Counted from the first letter of the stretch, positions 35,724 to 44,953 are shown. The stretch: DNA of 64,000 nucleotides from Desulfobacteraceae bacterium (GCA_027068085.1 JAMOUQ010000051.1:21625-85624), one strand, 5' to 3'. A program made the numbers and translations. The notes: generated by a model not told the origin, from the sequence alone.

Positions 35724-36669
35724 CTGGCGTACGATTCCGATCAAGGCCCTGGCGCTGGATCCGGCACCTTACCAGATAACAACCCGAAGATCAGTCGAAG
35801 ATCTGATTGCCTCAATAAAGGCCGTGGGGCTTTTGCAGCCGATAATCGTGGCCCGGCAGGGGCCGGAGTGCGTCGTGCTGGCGGGGCACCGCCGGGTGAA
35901 AGCCTGCGCGTTTCTGGGACATGATTCCATAACAGCCGGGGTGGTTCCGGAAACTGCCTCCCGCGTGGAAAAGGCGATGATCGCCGTGGCCGACAACTGT
36001 TCCCAGAGGAGGCTGAATCTTGTCGAACAGGCACGGGCAGTCGGCGTCCTGTCGGAAGCCCTCGGCGGTGAAGACCGCCTTGAAGATCTGGCTGCCGGGG
36101 CGGGTTTGCCGGTCAACGCGGAAATGATAGCCAAGCTCAAAAAGGTGGCCCGTATGGCGCCGGCCCTGCAGGAAGCCTTGATGGCAGGGGCGATAAGTTT
36201 GCCGATTGCCCTCAGGCTGTATGAAACCGACGAGGCGACGGCAGTTCTTCTGGCAGATCTTTTTACGAAGATGGGCATAGGGTTGAACCGCCAGCGCCAG
36301 ATCCTGACGTGGGCGGATGAAATATCGAAGCGTGACGGTGTCGCCGTTGCCGATATCCTGGCACGGGTAAACGCATACGGCAAGGATGGGATCAAAAATG
36401 CAAAAGACAAAGGCGCCTGGACCAGGGCCATCATCGAAGGAATAAGAGTTATGCGGTATCCTTCCATGGTGGCCGCGGAAAAAAGATTCAGGCAATTGCT
36501 TGGAAAGCTCAAGCTTCCTGAAGGCATGCGCATCGATCCCCCGCCATATTTCGAAGGCAACGATTACAAAGTGATCCTGACTGTCAGACGAAAGGAAGAT
36601 CTCGAAAGGCTGGGCTCCGATTTGCAGAAACTCGCCGCAATGAAAGAGACGGCAAAGATATTGCGTTAA
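35713..36669 (+). CDS. ParB/Spo0J-like N-terminal domain protein
   Basis: The product is 318 residues. The N-terminal ParB domain (about 8-100) shows [20 protein letters not shown] and the CTP-binding type motif [16 protein letters not shown] helical region follows (about 105-230), with possible helix-turn-helix at [22 protein letters not shown]. The C-terminal part is basic. No ParA is adjacent and no parS (TGTTTCACGTGAAACA-like) site was seen in the window, so this is an orphan paralogue rather than the chromosome segregation gene. It begins inside the 3' end of purC. Confidence 0.82.
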   Translation: MEYSWRTIPIKALALDPAPYQITTRRSVEDLIASIKAVGLLQPIIVARQGPECVVLAGHRRVKACAFLGHDSITAGVVPETASRVEKAMIAVADNCSQRRLNLVEQARAVGVLSEALGGEDRLEDLAAGAGLPVNAEMIAKLKKVARMAPALQEALMAGAISLPIALRLYETDEATAVLLADLFTKMGIGLNRQRQILTWADEISKRDGVAVADILARVNAYGKDGIKNAKDKGAWTRAIIEGIRVMRYPSMVAAEKRFRQLLGKLKLPEGMRIDPPPYFEGNDYKVILTVRRKEDLERLGSDLQKLAAMKETAKILR

Positions 36670-36967
36670 TCACACCGATTCACCTTCCTGAACATACCTC
36701 AACATATAGCGGTAAGGGCAAAAAACTAACCGCACGCAGCGTTTCCGTCATTATCCGAATCCGGACCTGATCCTTCAAATCCCGGTTTGGTGGGTTATTG
36801 GTTCCCCGATATACTGAATTCATGCTGAATAATCGCAACTTGTCACATTATAGCTACAATATAATCACAATCATAATCTGTGTAAAAATATAAAACATGA
36901 ATAAAAATAACTTGACAAATATGAAGCATACAATTAAGAGATATACAGGAAATAAATAGGATTCAGT
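36670..36967. other. AT-rich intergenic region before the TetR gene
   Basis: This 298-bp non-coding stretch has base composition far richer in A/T than its flanks from about 36830 on. It contains TTGACA at 36914-36919 and TATAAT-like words (ctacaatataatc near 36855), but no pair with ideal spacing. It likely holds the promoter and operator of the TetR-type gene. No small gene is visible. Confidence 0.45.
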
Positions 36968-37606
36968 ATGGGAATCAAGGAACGCAAAGAAAGGGAGAAG
37001 GAACGGCGTCGTCAACAAATAATGGTGGCGGCCAAGAGGGTTTTTTCGACAAAGGGTTTCAGCAAGACAACCATGGAGGACATCGCCAAAGAGGCCGAGC
37101 TGAGTCCGGGAACCCTTTACCTGTATTTCAAAAACAAGGACGAATTGTATGCATCTCTTTCATTGCGGATTCTGCAGTATCTGATCATAAGACTCGAACA
37201 TGTGGTGAACGAGAAAATAAGTGACCCCGGAAAAAGAATTCAAGCCCTGAAAGAGGCGATGTTCGATGTCTATGAATTCGATCCCATGATCCTGATTAAC
37301 ATGTTTCATCTTCAGTCAAGTGACACCCTCAAAAATCTGACGCCCAAATTATTGGACCAAATCAAAGAGCTGTCCAAGCGCTCTTTGGAGACTATGGCTT
37401 CGATCTTCGAAGACGGAATCCGAAACGGATATTTCATAGACAAAAATCCGGTCGCCATTGCCGATATCGTATGGTCAATGTTTTCAGGCGTCATTCTTTG
37501 GGAAACGAGCAAGAAAATAATTAACAAGCAAAAGGATTACGTAAAATCCACGCTCGAGACCGCATTCGAAATATTCGAAAGAGGCATTACCCGCAATACT
37601 GCGTGA
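36968..37606 (+). CDS. TetR/AcrR-family transcriptional regulator
   Basis: This 212-residue repressor-type protein has an N-terminal helix-turn-helix (KGFSKTTMEDIAKEAELSPG, then TLYLYFKNKDELYASL). The ligand domain is helical with a C-terminal part typical of regulators near fatty-acid or acyl-CoA genes (FEDGIRNGYFIDKNPVAIAD). It lies 327 bp upstream of acetyl-CoA synthetase on the same strand and may control it or itself; target and ligand are unknown. Confidence 0.92.
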   Translation: MGIKERKEREKERRRQQIMVAAKRVFSTKGFSKTTMEDIAKEAELSPGTLYLYFKNKDELYASLSLRILQYLIIRLEHVVNEKISDPGKRIQALKEAMFDVYEFDPMILINMFHLQSSDTLKNLTPKLLDQIKELSKRSLETMASIFEDGIRNGYFIDKNPVAIADIVWSMFSGVILWETSKKIINKQKDYVKSTLETAFEIFERGITRNTA

Positions 37607-37933
37607 AACGATGTAGTAAAAGCATCAGCTGTTGTTAACAGAGCCAAGAAAGGCCGAAGGGTGAAAACAGGCTTGAACTGCAGAGCTGATCGGAAATTTC
37701 CGGATGTAAGCCAGGTTTCACGGTGCGGACGGAAACAGGCTTGGCTCTTGAAAATACAGTTCATGAAAGGAGGGATGCCCCAGAAGACCAGCATGCCTTT
37801 GCCGGTTTCAACACAACGCAAGATCAATTGCAGAAGGTAGGCGGCAACTGAAACGAGTCACCGCAAGGTAAAGGCAGCCCTTGTAGTGTAGAGGCAAGAA
37901 AAACGGGATCCATGACCATAAGGAGTGTGATCT
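37607..37933. other. Intergenic region between the TetR gene and acs
   Basis: The 327-bp region should hold the acs promoter. The acs ribosome site is AAGGAG at 37919-37924. A 25-codon frame at 37763-37840 has internal purine-rich words but no family resemblance and is not called. I saw no convincing promoter pair or strong hairpin. Confidence 0.4.
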
Positions 37934-39967
37934 ATGAGCGAAAAAGAAGGTGTCGCCACATCCGAGGCCGAAATTGCTGTGCACTGGCAGGAAGAGGAGT
38001 ACTATTATCCTTCAGTCGAATTTATCGCCCAGGCAAATATGACCGATAAGACCATTTACGATCGCTTCAGCCTGGAAAATTTCCCCAACTGTTTCAAAGA
38101 ATACGCCGACATGCTGGATTGGTACGAGTACTGGAACACCATGCTCGATACCAGCGATGCGCCCTGCTGGAAATGGTTTGTCGGCGGCAAGATCAATGCT
38201 TGCTACAACTGTGTTGACAGGCATCTGGCAAAAAACAGAAACAAAACAGCCATCCATTTCGTGCCGGAGCCCGAAAATGAAAAGTGTGAGCACATCACAT
38301 ATCAGGAATTGTGGGTAAGAGTGAATGAGTTCGCCGCCTTGCTGCAGGATTTTTGCGGTCTGAAGACAGGCGACAGGGTAACTCTTCATCTGCCCATGAC
38401 ACCGGAGCTTCCGATCACCATGCTCGCATGCGCAAGGCTGGGGATTATTCATTCCCAGGTGTTCGCCGGTTTCAGCGGTAATGCCTGCGCTGACCGGATC
38501 GTCGATTCCGGAAGCCGGGTTCTGATAACCATGGACAGCTACTATCGCAGCGGCAAGTTGCTCAACCACAAGGAAAAAGCCGACGTGGCAGTCGAGATTG
38601 CCGAAAAAGCGGGCCAGAAAGTTGACAAGGTGATCGTCTGGCAGCGTTACCCCGGCAAGTATTCCAGCGAAACGCCCATGGTTGAAGGCAGGGACCACTT
38701 CGCCTATGAAGTGCTCAAGGATTACTATGGAAAGAGGGTTGATCCGGTCAAGATGCCGGCCGAGGCGCCCCTCTTTCTCATGTACACCAGCGGCACCACC
38801 GGCAAGCCCAAGGGCTGCCAGCACTCCACGGGCGGATACCTGGCTTACGTGACAGGTACTTCCAAGTACATTCAGGATATTCATCCGGAAGACGTTTACT
38901 GGTGTATGGCAGACATCGGCTGGATCACGGGGCATTCCTACATTGTCTACGGACCGCTTTCCCTGTGCGCCTCGACCGTCGTCTATGAAGGCGTTCCGAC
39001 CTATCCCGATCCCGGACGGCCCTGGCGCATCGCTCAGGATCTGGGAGTGAACATCTTCCATACCGCCCCGACCGCCATCCGCGCCCTGCGCAAGGTCGGA
39101 CCGGATGAACCCGCAAAGTACGACTACCATTTCAAACACATGACGACCGTGGGCGAACCAATAGAACCGGAAGTGTGGAAATGGTACCACAGGGAAGTCG
39201 GCAAGGGCGAGGCGATAATCGTCGACACCTGGTGGCAGACCGAAACCGGCGGCTTCCTCTGCTCCACTTTGCCGGCCATTACCCCCATGAAGCCCGGAAG
39301 CGCGGGCCCCGGCGTGCCCGGAATTCATCCGATCATATACGATGATGAAGGCAATGTTATCGAACGCGGATCGGGCAAGGCAGGAAACATCTGCATCCAG
39401 AATCCGTGGCCGGGGGCCTTCCAGACCATATGGGGCGATCGCGACAGGTATGTCCGGCAGTATTACGAACGCTATTGCAAGGATCCGAACAGCAAAGACT
39501 GGCGCGACTGGCCGTATCTGACCGGTGACGCGGCGGTCGAGGCCGCAGACGGTTACTACAGGATCCTGGGCAGAATCGATGACGTGATCAACGTATCGGG
39601 TCACAGGCTGGGAACCAAGGAGATCGAATCGGCGGCTCTGGTAGTGGAAGAAGTCGCCGAAGCGGCCGTGGTCCCGGTTGCCCATGACATCAAAGGCAAA
39701 GAACCGGATCTTTATGTTTCACTGAAACCGGGTTACGAGGCTTCGCCTGAGCTGGCCCAGAAGATATCGGATGCCATTTGCAACGAAATCGGCAAGATCG
39801 CCAAGCCGCGCAAGGTCTGGATCGTCAAGGATATGCCCAAGACCCGCTCGGGCAAGATCATGCGCCGCGTTCTGGCATCCATTTCTAACCAGAAGGATGT
39901 CGGTGACGTGACCACCCTGGCGAACCCCGACGTGGTCGAGGAAATTCGCCAAATGGTCCAGAGCTGA
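37934..39967 (+). CDS. acs: Acetyl-CoA synthetase (AMP-forming)
   Basis: The enzyme activates acetate, or another short acid, to the acyl-CoA with ATP going to AMP and PPi. Conserved motifs are MYTSGTTGKPKGCQHSTGGY, VDTWWQTETGG, YLTGDAAVEAADGYYRILGR and the C-terminal hinge and Lys motif KTRSGKIMRRVL, whose Lys is the usual acetylation site. The length of 677 is slightly above typical Acs. The symporter gene follows after 153 bp, supporting acetate uptake and activation as the role. Confidence 0.95.
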   Translation: MSEKEGVATSEAEIAVHWQEEEYYYPSVEFIAQANMTDKTIYDRFSLENFPNCFKEYADMLDWYEYWNTMLDTSDAPCWKWFVGGKINACYNCVDRHLAKNRNKTAIHFVPEPENEKCEHITYQELWVRVNEFAALLQDFCGLKTGDRVTLHLPMTPELPITMLACARLGIIHSQVFAGFSGNACADRIVDSGSRVLITMDSYYRSGKLLNHKEKADVAVEIAEKAGQKVDKVIVWQRYPGKYSSETPMVEGRDHFAYEVLKDYYGKRVDPVKMPAEAPLFLMYTSGTTGKPKGCQHSTGGYLAYVTGTSKYIQDIHPEDVYWCMADIGWITGHSYIVYGPLSLCASTVVYEGVPTYPDPGRPWRIAQDLGVNIFHTAPTAIRALRKVGPDEPAKYDYHFKHMTTVGEPIEPEVWKWYHREVGKGEAIIVDTWWQTETGGFLCSTLPAITPMKPGSAGPGVPGIHPIIYDDEGNVIERGSGKAGNICIQNPWPGAFQTIWGDRDRYVRQYYERYCKDPNSKDWRDWPYLTGDAAVEAADGYYRILGRIDDVINVSGHRLGTKEIESAALVVEEVAEAAVVPVAHDIKGKEPDLYVSLKPGYEASPELAQKISDAICNEIGKIAKPRKVWIVKDMPKTRSGKIMRRVLASISNQKDVGDVTTLANPDVVEEIRQMVQS

Positions 39968-39995
39968 CTCTGAACTTGCGAAGCTTGAACCTCAA

Positions 39996-40019
39996 CCGGC
40001 CGCACTTTATTGCGGCCGG
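39996..40019 (+). terminator. Stem-loop after acs
   Basis: The arms ccggccgca and tgcggccgg (9 bp, perfect) flank a 6-nt loop, 29 bp after the acs stop. No T run follows; a second small hairpin (cccc tgaaa gggg) comes directly after. It may be a weak terminator or an mRNA-stabilising element that lowers expression of the symporter relative to acs. Confidence 0.5.
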
Positions 40020-40120
40020 CCCCTGAAAGGGGGTGATAACGGCAGTTGACGTTATTTTCGCCAACCGATCCCTGACCGAGATCGGTCAACAAAAGACCTT
40101 TGGTAGGGGAGGAAAGAACG

Positions 40121-41905
40121 ATGAGTGGAACCACATGGGTCTACATATTTTTGGGGCTCTATATCATTTACTGCTTTTATTGGGGGCTGAAAGGTTATTT
40201 TACCGAAAAGACTTCTTCCGGCTACGCAATCGCGGGACGGTCGATTCCTTTCATAGCCTTTCTCATGGCGGCCACCGCGGCGTCCTTCAGCGGGTGGACT
40301 TTTATCGGCCACCCGGGCCTGATCTGGCGTGACGGTCTGGCATACGCATTCGCATCTTTTTACGTCCTTACCATTCCCATCACCGGCGCCTTCTTTTCCA
40401 AACGCACCTGGCTGATGGGCAAGCGTTACGGCTTTATCACCCCTGGTGATATGTATGCCTATTACTATAATACCGAAGCAGTGCGCTGGCTGTCGGTTTT
40501 GACCGCTTTTCTGTACTCCATGTTCTATTCCGCGGTCCAGCTGATGGCTTCTGCGGCGCTGTTCCATTACGTGGCCGGCGTGCCCTTCACCTTCGGTGCC
40601 ATTTTCATGGCTTTTATCGTCTGGTTCTATGTATGTACCGGCGGTCTGAAGGCCAGCACCTGGGTGGGCGTGATCCAGTTCATTCTGCTGGTCGGCGGTA
40701 TCATAATTCTCGGCGCCTACGCTCTGGCCCAGTTCGGCGGATGGAGCGAATTTTCAGCCGAAATCGCCAAGCTGCCCGCCAGGCAGCTCAACGTTCCGCG
40801 GGTGATCAACTTCGGCCTTGGAGGAGCTCCGGGTGAAACCGCCTGGACGGCCGTGATGATTCTTACCTACATGTTCGCGCTGATGGGCATCCAGTCGTCG
40901 CCGGCTTTCACCATGTGGAACTTCGGCATCAAGTCACCCAAACCCCTGGCATGGCAACAGGCCTTCATGAGCACCTTCGTGGTTGGCTTCGCCCTGTTCT
41001 TCTTCACCGCCTTCCAGGGCATGGGTGCCAAGGTTCTCGAAGTAAAAGGCATCATGACCTTTGCCAAGGACTCCGACGTCGTGCCCATGATGATGACCAA
41101 GTACCTGCCGGGACTTGCGCTGGGCCTTGTGTTCATGGGCGCCATTGCCGCCATTCATTCGACGGCGGCGCCTTACATCGGAACCGGCGGATCCATTCTC
41201 CTGCGGGATGTCTACTGGAGATATATACGCAGGCAGAAAGCGGGCCATGCCGAGCAGATCTGGGTCAACCGGCTCCTGGCCACCCTGGTGACCATTGCCG
41301 CCCTTGCAGTCGGCCTGACGTCTAAAGCCGCCCTGGTTATTCTGGGAGCTCTTGCAACGGCCTTCGGGTTCGTCATGTATGTGCTTCTGTTGGGTGTCCT
41401 GTGGGGATTCCGTTTCCCAAGCATAGGAGCCACCCTGGGAGTGCTGGCAGGCATGGTGGGAGTATTCCTGACATATTACGTCTGGAAATATCCGCTTTCG
41501 ATGCATTGTGCTTTCTGGGGCACATTCAGCGGATTGGTGGTTGCCTATCTTTGCCGCGGGCTGGGTATCAAGGACAATGAGGAGACCGTCAAGCGCCAGG
41601 CCGAGGTGCGCAAATGGCTCGATGATGTCGACGCGCCCAGCGAAAGCGGGCGCAAGTGGCGCAGCGCGATGAAGATAGTCGTACCGGTATGGTACTTCTT
41701 TGCAATCGGTCCGGCGTGTATCCTGGGAAACAATGCTTATTCTTTCTGCGGATTCCCGCCCCTGTGGTCATGGCAGATAAGCTGGTGGATACTGGGCATC
41801 GTCATGATGTGGGCCTTGTGCTTCAAGGCGGAAATGGCCACCACCAACGAAACCCAGATCGAACGGGCCGACAAGGAACAGATGATAGTCATCAAAGAGG
41901 CCTGA
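40121..41905 (+). CDS. Sodium:solute symporter (SSS family), likely acetate or monocarboxylate
   Basis: The product is 594 residues with about 13 membrane helices. The sodium-site helix TM1 region has FMAATAASFSGWTFIGHPGL-like sequence, and the SSS signature region is GAIAAIHSTAAPYIGTGGSILLRD. AGGGGAGGAAAG lies before ATG 40121. It follows acs, so acetate or a related carboxylate is the probable substrate, co-transported with sodium. The 28-residue peptide directly downstream resembles SSS accessory peptides. Confidence 0.9.
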   Translation: MSGTTWVYIFLGLYIIYCFYWGLKGYFTEKTSSGYAIAGRSIPFIAFLMAATAASFSGWTFIGHPGLIWRDGLAYAFASFYVLTIPITGAFFSKRTWLMGKRYGFITPGDMYAYYYNTEAVRWLSVLTAFLYSMFYSAVQLMASAALFHYVAGVPFTFGAIFMAFIVWFYVCTGGLKASTWVGVIQFILLVGGIIILGAYALAQFGGWSEFSAEIAKLPARQLNVPRVINFGLGGAPGETAWTAVMILTYMFALMGIQSSPAFTMWNFGIKSPKPLAWQQAFMSTFVVGFALFFFTAFQGMGAKVLEVKGIMTFAKDSDVVPMMMTKYLPGLALGLVFMGAIAAIHSTAAPYIGTGGSILLRDVYWRYIRRQKAGHAEQIWVNRLLATLVTIAALAVGLTSKAALVILGALATAFGFVMYVLLLGVLWGFRFPSIGATLGVLAGMVGVFLTYYVWKYPLSMHCAFWGTFSGLVVAYLCRGLGIKDNEETVKRQAEVRKWLDDVDAPSESGRKWRSAMKIVVPVWYFFAIGPACILGNNAYSFCGFPPLWSWQISWWILGIVMMWALCFKAEMATTNETQIERADKEQMIVIKEA

Positions 41906-41942
41906 TGATATTCCACCGATCTAATTTGCTGAGAGGTGCATT

Positions 41943-42029
41943 ATGAAATCAGAAGATATTTGGATGATTTTAATAGTCGGTTTTTGCATCATTTGGACCG
42001 CTGCTTTTGGTTGGGGGGTCTTCGGATAG
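41943..42029 (+). CDS. Small membrane peptide accompanying the symporter
   Basis: The peptide has 28 residues, beginning MKSEDIWMILIVGFCIIW and ending in GWGVFG. It is one hydrophobic helix with a short acidic head. GAGAGG lies seven bases before the ATG, and the gene starts 37 bp after the symporter stop and just before a strong stem-loop. Such short single-helix proteins next to SSS transporters are known as symporter small accessory proteins in related anaerobes. The length, place and hydrophobicity fit, but I cannot confirm homology by eye. Confidence 0.7.
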   Translation: MKSEDIWMILIVGFCIIWTAAFGWGVFG

Positions 42030-42057
42030 CCCGGTCAAAAGAGTAAGTACCTGAATG

Positions 42058-42093
42058 GCACCGCCCGCGGCCGATGTGGCCGGGGGCGGTGCC
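42058..42093 (+). terminator. Strong stem-loop after the symporter unit
   Basis: Arms ggcaccgccc and gggcggtgcc (10 bp, perfect) enclose an inner cggcc/ggccg stem. It lies 28 bp past the small peptide stop. The following sequence is C/T-rich rather than a T run. It is likely a terminator or attenuator separating the symporter from the next gene, whose ribosome site starts 17 bp later. Confidence 0.6.
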
Positions 42094-42125
42094 CCTTCAC
42101 CCCTGTCAGGAGGATGGAAGGAAAA

Positions 42126-42365
42126 ATGCAAGTTATGCTGGCCCAAAAAGAAGTGGAATGCAAATGTGGCAATGTAATCACCATGAGTTCGAAAAAGACA
42201 TGGTGTGAAAAGTGCTGCCGGCCCGTTTTTTACTATGCTAAAGACCAGCGTAAGGACAGGCTTAACAATTTCTATCTGCTGGCAGTGATGGCCCTGGTTT
42301 TCGGATTCTTGAGTTATCTTTTCGTCGAAATGATTGCAGTACCTTTGCTTTCCATTAGTTTGTAA
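42126..42365 (+). CDS. Small zinc-ribbon membrane protein
   Basis: The product is 79 residues from ATG 42126, which has GGAAGG upstream (ATG 42114 sits directly on AGGAGG). A four-Cys ribbon CKCGN...CEKCC lies at about 13-33, then a membrane helix at about 50-75. The topology suggests a cytoplasmic zinc ribbon tethered to the membrane. Family not recognised. It lies between the symporter unit and the receiver/sensor genes. Confidence 0.68.
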   Translation: MQVMLAQKEVECKCGNVITMSSKKTWCEKCCRPVFYYAKDQRKDRLNNFYLLAVMALVFGFLSYLFVEMIAVPLLSISL

Positions 42366-42394
42366 ACAAGAAGCAGGAAGGTTCAAGATTCCAG

Positions 42395-42826
42395 ATGGGC
42401 GATCTCCACCTGGCGCGCCGGCATACGGAACGTGCCGCGCAACTATTGATCATAACATCCAATTCTGAGCTGGGCGGCCTGATTGAAACCACTCTTGAGA
42501 GTCGGGGCGTCAGAAGCCTTCAGGTTAAACCCGGTTCGGATCTGGACAATATCGCGCAGGAAAATCAGATCAGAACTGTTTTGCTCGATACGGGCAGCAT
42601 GATTGACTGTGATCGGACGGCCGTCCGGATCCGTGAAATCCGTTCCCGTTTCAAATCCGAGCTAGCCTGCCTGATTCCGCCGGCCAGGCCAGATGCGAAG
42701 CTGTCATGCCTGGCGGCCGGTGCCGATGTGATCCTGGAAAAACCGATTCATTCAGATGCTTTGTATCAAGAAGCGGGCAAGGTGCTTTTACCATGCGAAC
42801 GCAAAATAAGTTTTGGTGGTTCGTAG
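42395..42826 (+). CDS. Degenerate response-regulator receiver-like protein
   Basis: This 143-residue single domain has a receiver-like pattern: strand 1 AQLLIITSNS, where the usual acidic pair is replaced by Ser/Asn, the phospho-acceptor-like Asp in VLLDTGS, and the conserved Lys-Pro in VILEKPIH. Without the acidic pair it probably does not take up phosphate with magnesium in the normal way. Its 3' end overlaps the sensor-exonuclease gene by 34 bp, so the two are translated together and may interact. A ribosome site is not obvious. Confidence 0.65.
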   Translation: MGDLHLARRHTERAAQLLIITSNSELGGLIETTLESRGVRSLQVKPGSDLDNIAQENQIRTVLLDTGSMIDCDRTAVRIREIRSRFKSELACLIPPARPDAKLSCLAAGADVILEKPIHSDALYQEAGKVLLPCERKISFGGS

Positions 42827-44943
42827 GTGTTGCCACCTTTGCTCTTGTCCTGGCCCTGAGTACCATCGGGTTTTTGTTCTGGCGCCAGCTTACACCGGCT
42901 CAGCGCCTGGTACTCCAGCAGGTGGTCATTCAGCACTTCGCTTATTTCTTCAGCGCGGGCGTACTGCTGCTTGCGGCTTTCGGGTTCACCATAGATTGGT
43001 TTTTCAGATTTTATGTTCTGCCGGTGCGCCAACTGGTAGAGCAGACTCAATTATTGCGCACCGTCAATCCTGAACTCAAGCTGGAGATCGAAGGCAGCCG
43101 GGATCTTGTCTGGATTGCCAACACCATTAACGAGATGTGTGCCGAAAAGAGTCGCGGCGACGGTGACAGGCAGCAGCGCGAAGGCGAGATCCTGGCCCAG
43201 GAAAAGATGGAAAAGCGGATCCTGGAAACCATTCTGGATCAGCATCCTTCCGGTGTAATCATCTCAAATCTTGATGGCACGATTGTTTTTTACAATCATA
43301 ACGCCCGGCGGCTGCTCAGTATGGCGCGCGCAGGGCGCGAAGAGCGGATGGACATGAACCTGGTCGGCCTGGGAAGGTCCCTATACGATTTCATCGACCG
43401 GGACTGCCTGAAAAGCGCGCTGGGAAGGATACGCGCGAGAATTGACAGAAAAGATCCCAGCCCGGTTGAGTATTTACTGGTGGGATCCGGCAATAAAGGC
43501 TTAATCCAGGCCGAACTTGTTGCCGTAGTTGATCAGAAGCACCATTTGACCGGCTTTGTGTTACTGCTTACAAACATCCAGGCTGAATTTGAAAAAAGCA
43601 GGCAACGCGAAAGAGAACTGAAAGAGATGCTGGGGGCACTGGGCGATACGGCGTCCCTGTTGGCCCTGGCGAAAAGCAGGTTCAGCGAAGATATCGAAAA
43701 AGCCGGCCTGAAAAGGGTTCTGGATAAGTCGGTCGGCGATCTGGAAGATTTGATAGAAAAAGCGAGGGGCCGGATAAAAAGGTTGCCAGAACACCTGCAT
43801 CCGATAGCACCGGTCTGCGTTGGCGACTGGGCTGCCGGACTGGCATCTGCGCTGAAGAATGAAACCGGCCTTGAAATGATCCTTGATCTGTCTGAACCCG
43901 ACCAGTGGATAAAAGTCGACGGCTGCAGCCTCAACAGTTGTTTGATACGCATTTTCAGATTGTTTGCACCCGGATTGAGCAATCGGCTCCGTTGTCGTAT
44001 AGATCGTGAAGACAATATTTGCGTTATAGATTTCATGGCGGCTGACAGCGAGGCTTTTGAATGGGAGAAATTGGATCGTTTGCTTCAAGAAGCGAATTGT
44101 TCTGCGGCCGCAACCGGGCTCCCGGTCAAAACGATCCTGGAGTATCATGGGGCCGAATTGCATCCGATATTCGGCAGTGGCGACCGGCCAGGGGGGCTGA
44201 GGCTGTTGTTGCCGACAGAAGCCAACAGCCACCTGCACTCTTGTTCACTGGAAGGTCAGAAAATTACGGTTCTGCCGGAAAGCCGGCCTGTTTTTTACGA
44301 TTTCGACCTGTTCAACCAGCCCGGGCAAACACCTGAGATGGATAACAGGCTGCTGACCGAACTCACCTATACCGTATTTGACACGGAGACCACCGGGTTG
44401 GATCCCAGGGGGGGAGATGAAATAATCTCCATAGGCGCCGTTAGGATTGTAAACGGCAGACTACTTATGGAAGAAAAGTTTGATCAACTTGTGGACCCCC
44501 GGCGATACCTGCCCTGGGAATCGGTCAAGTTTCACGGCATAAAACCGGAAATGCTCGAGGGACAGCCCACCATAGAGGAGGTTTTGCCAAGATTCCACCG
44601 TTTCGCCAAGGACACCGTCCTTGTGGCTCACAATGCAGCTTTTGACATGCGAATGCTGCAGGTCAAAGAGGAACAGACGGGAGTAAAGTTTATAAATCCC
44701 GTGCTGGACACCATGCATTTGTCGGCTGTAGTTCATCCGGCCCACAGCAGTCACCGCCTGGGAGATATCGCTTCCCGGCTCGGAGTAAAAATCAAGGGAC
44801 GGCATACCGCTTTGGGAGATGCCCTGGCAACAGCCGAAATTTTTTTGAAGCTGATTCCGCTGCTGGAGGCAAAAGGGATCAGAACTTTGAAAGAAGCCCG
44901 TCTGGCTTCCCAAAAAACATATTATGCCCGCCTCAAGTACTGA
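42793..44943 (+). CDS. Membrane PAS sensor fused to a DEDDh 3'-5' exonuclease
   Basis: The protein has 716 residues. Two membrane helices (about 8-30 and 47-72) and a HAMP-like linker are followed by a PAS domain (about 135-260, LDQHPSGVIISNLDGTIVFYNHNARRLL). About 270-500 resembles a histidine kinase core without a clear phospho-His or the ATP-lid G boxes. Residues 526-716 form a DnaQ/PolC-type exonuclease with all five catalytic residues: D530 and E532 (FDTETTG), D618 (AHNAAFD), H671 and D676 (RHTALGD). It appears to be a signal-controlled nuclease at the membrane. Separate DnaQ-like exonucleases occur beside actP-type symporters in Pseudomonas and Vibrio, so the link to acetate genes is recurrent. 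Substrate (DNA, RNA or nucleotide) unknown. Confidence 0.85.
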   Translation: MRTQNKFWWFVGVATFALVLALSTIGFLFWRQLTPAQRLVLQQVVIQHFAYFFSAGVLLLAAFGFTIDWFFRFYVLPVRQLVEQTQLLRTVNPELKLEIEGSRDLVWIANTINEMCAEKSRGDGDRQQREGEILAQEKMEKRILETILDQHPSGVIISNLDGTIVFYNHNARRLLSMARAGREERMDMNLVGLGRSLYDFIDRDCLKSALGRIRARIDRKDPSPVEYLLVGSGNKGLIQAELVAVVDQKHHLTGFVLLLTNIQAEFEKSRQRERELKEMLGALGDTASLLALAKSRFSEDIEKAGLKRVLDKSVGDLEDLIEKARGRIKRLPEHLHPIAPVCVGDWAAGLASALKNETGLEMILDLSEPDQWIKVDGCSLNSCLIRIFRLFAPGLSNRLRCRIDREDNICVIDFMAADSEAFEWEKLDRLLQEANCSAAATGLPVKTILEYHGAELHPIFGSGDRPGGLRLLLPTEANSHLHSCSLEGQKITVLPESRPVFYDFDLFNQPGQTPEMDNRLLTELTYTVFDTETTGLDPRGGDEIISIGAVRIVNGRLLMEEKFDQLVDPRRYLPWESVKFHGIKPEMLEGQPTIEEVLPRFHRFAKDTVLVAHNAAFDMRMLQVKEEQTGVKFINPVLDTMHLSAVVHPAHSSHRLGDIASRLGVKIKGRHTALGDALATAEIFLKLIPLLEAKGIRTLKEARLASQKTYYARLKY

Positions 44944-44953
44944 AATACCCGCC

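Noticed and set aside
36670..36760. Imperfect hairpin gcggtaag...ctaaccgc after the ParB-like gene
   Set aside because: The stem has a mismatch and no T run follows, so a terminator call is not supported.
37763..37840. 25-codon frame before acs
   Set aside because: No conserved features and its Shine-Dalgarno-like words are internal; probably chance.
38012..39685. 557-codon minus-strand frame opposite acs
   Set aside because: It is the shadow of a firmly identified gene; no motif or ribosome site.
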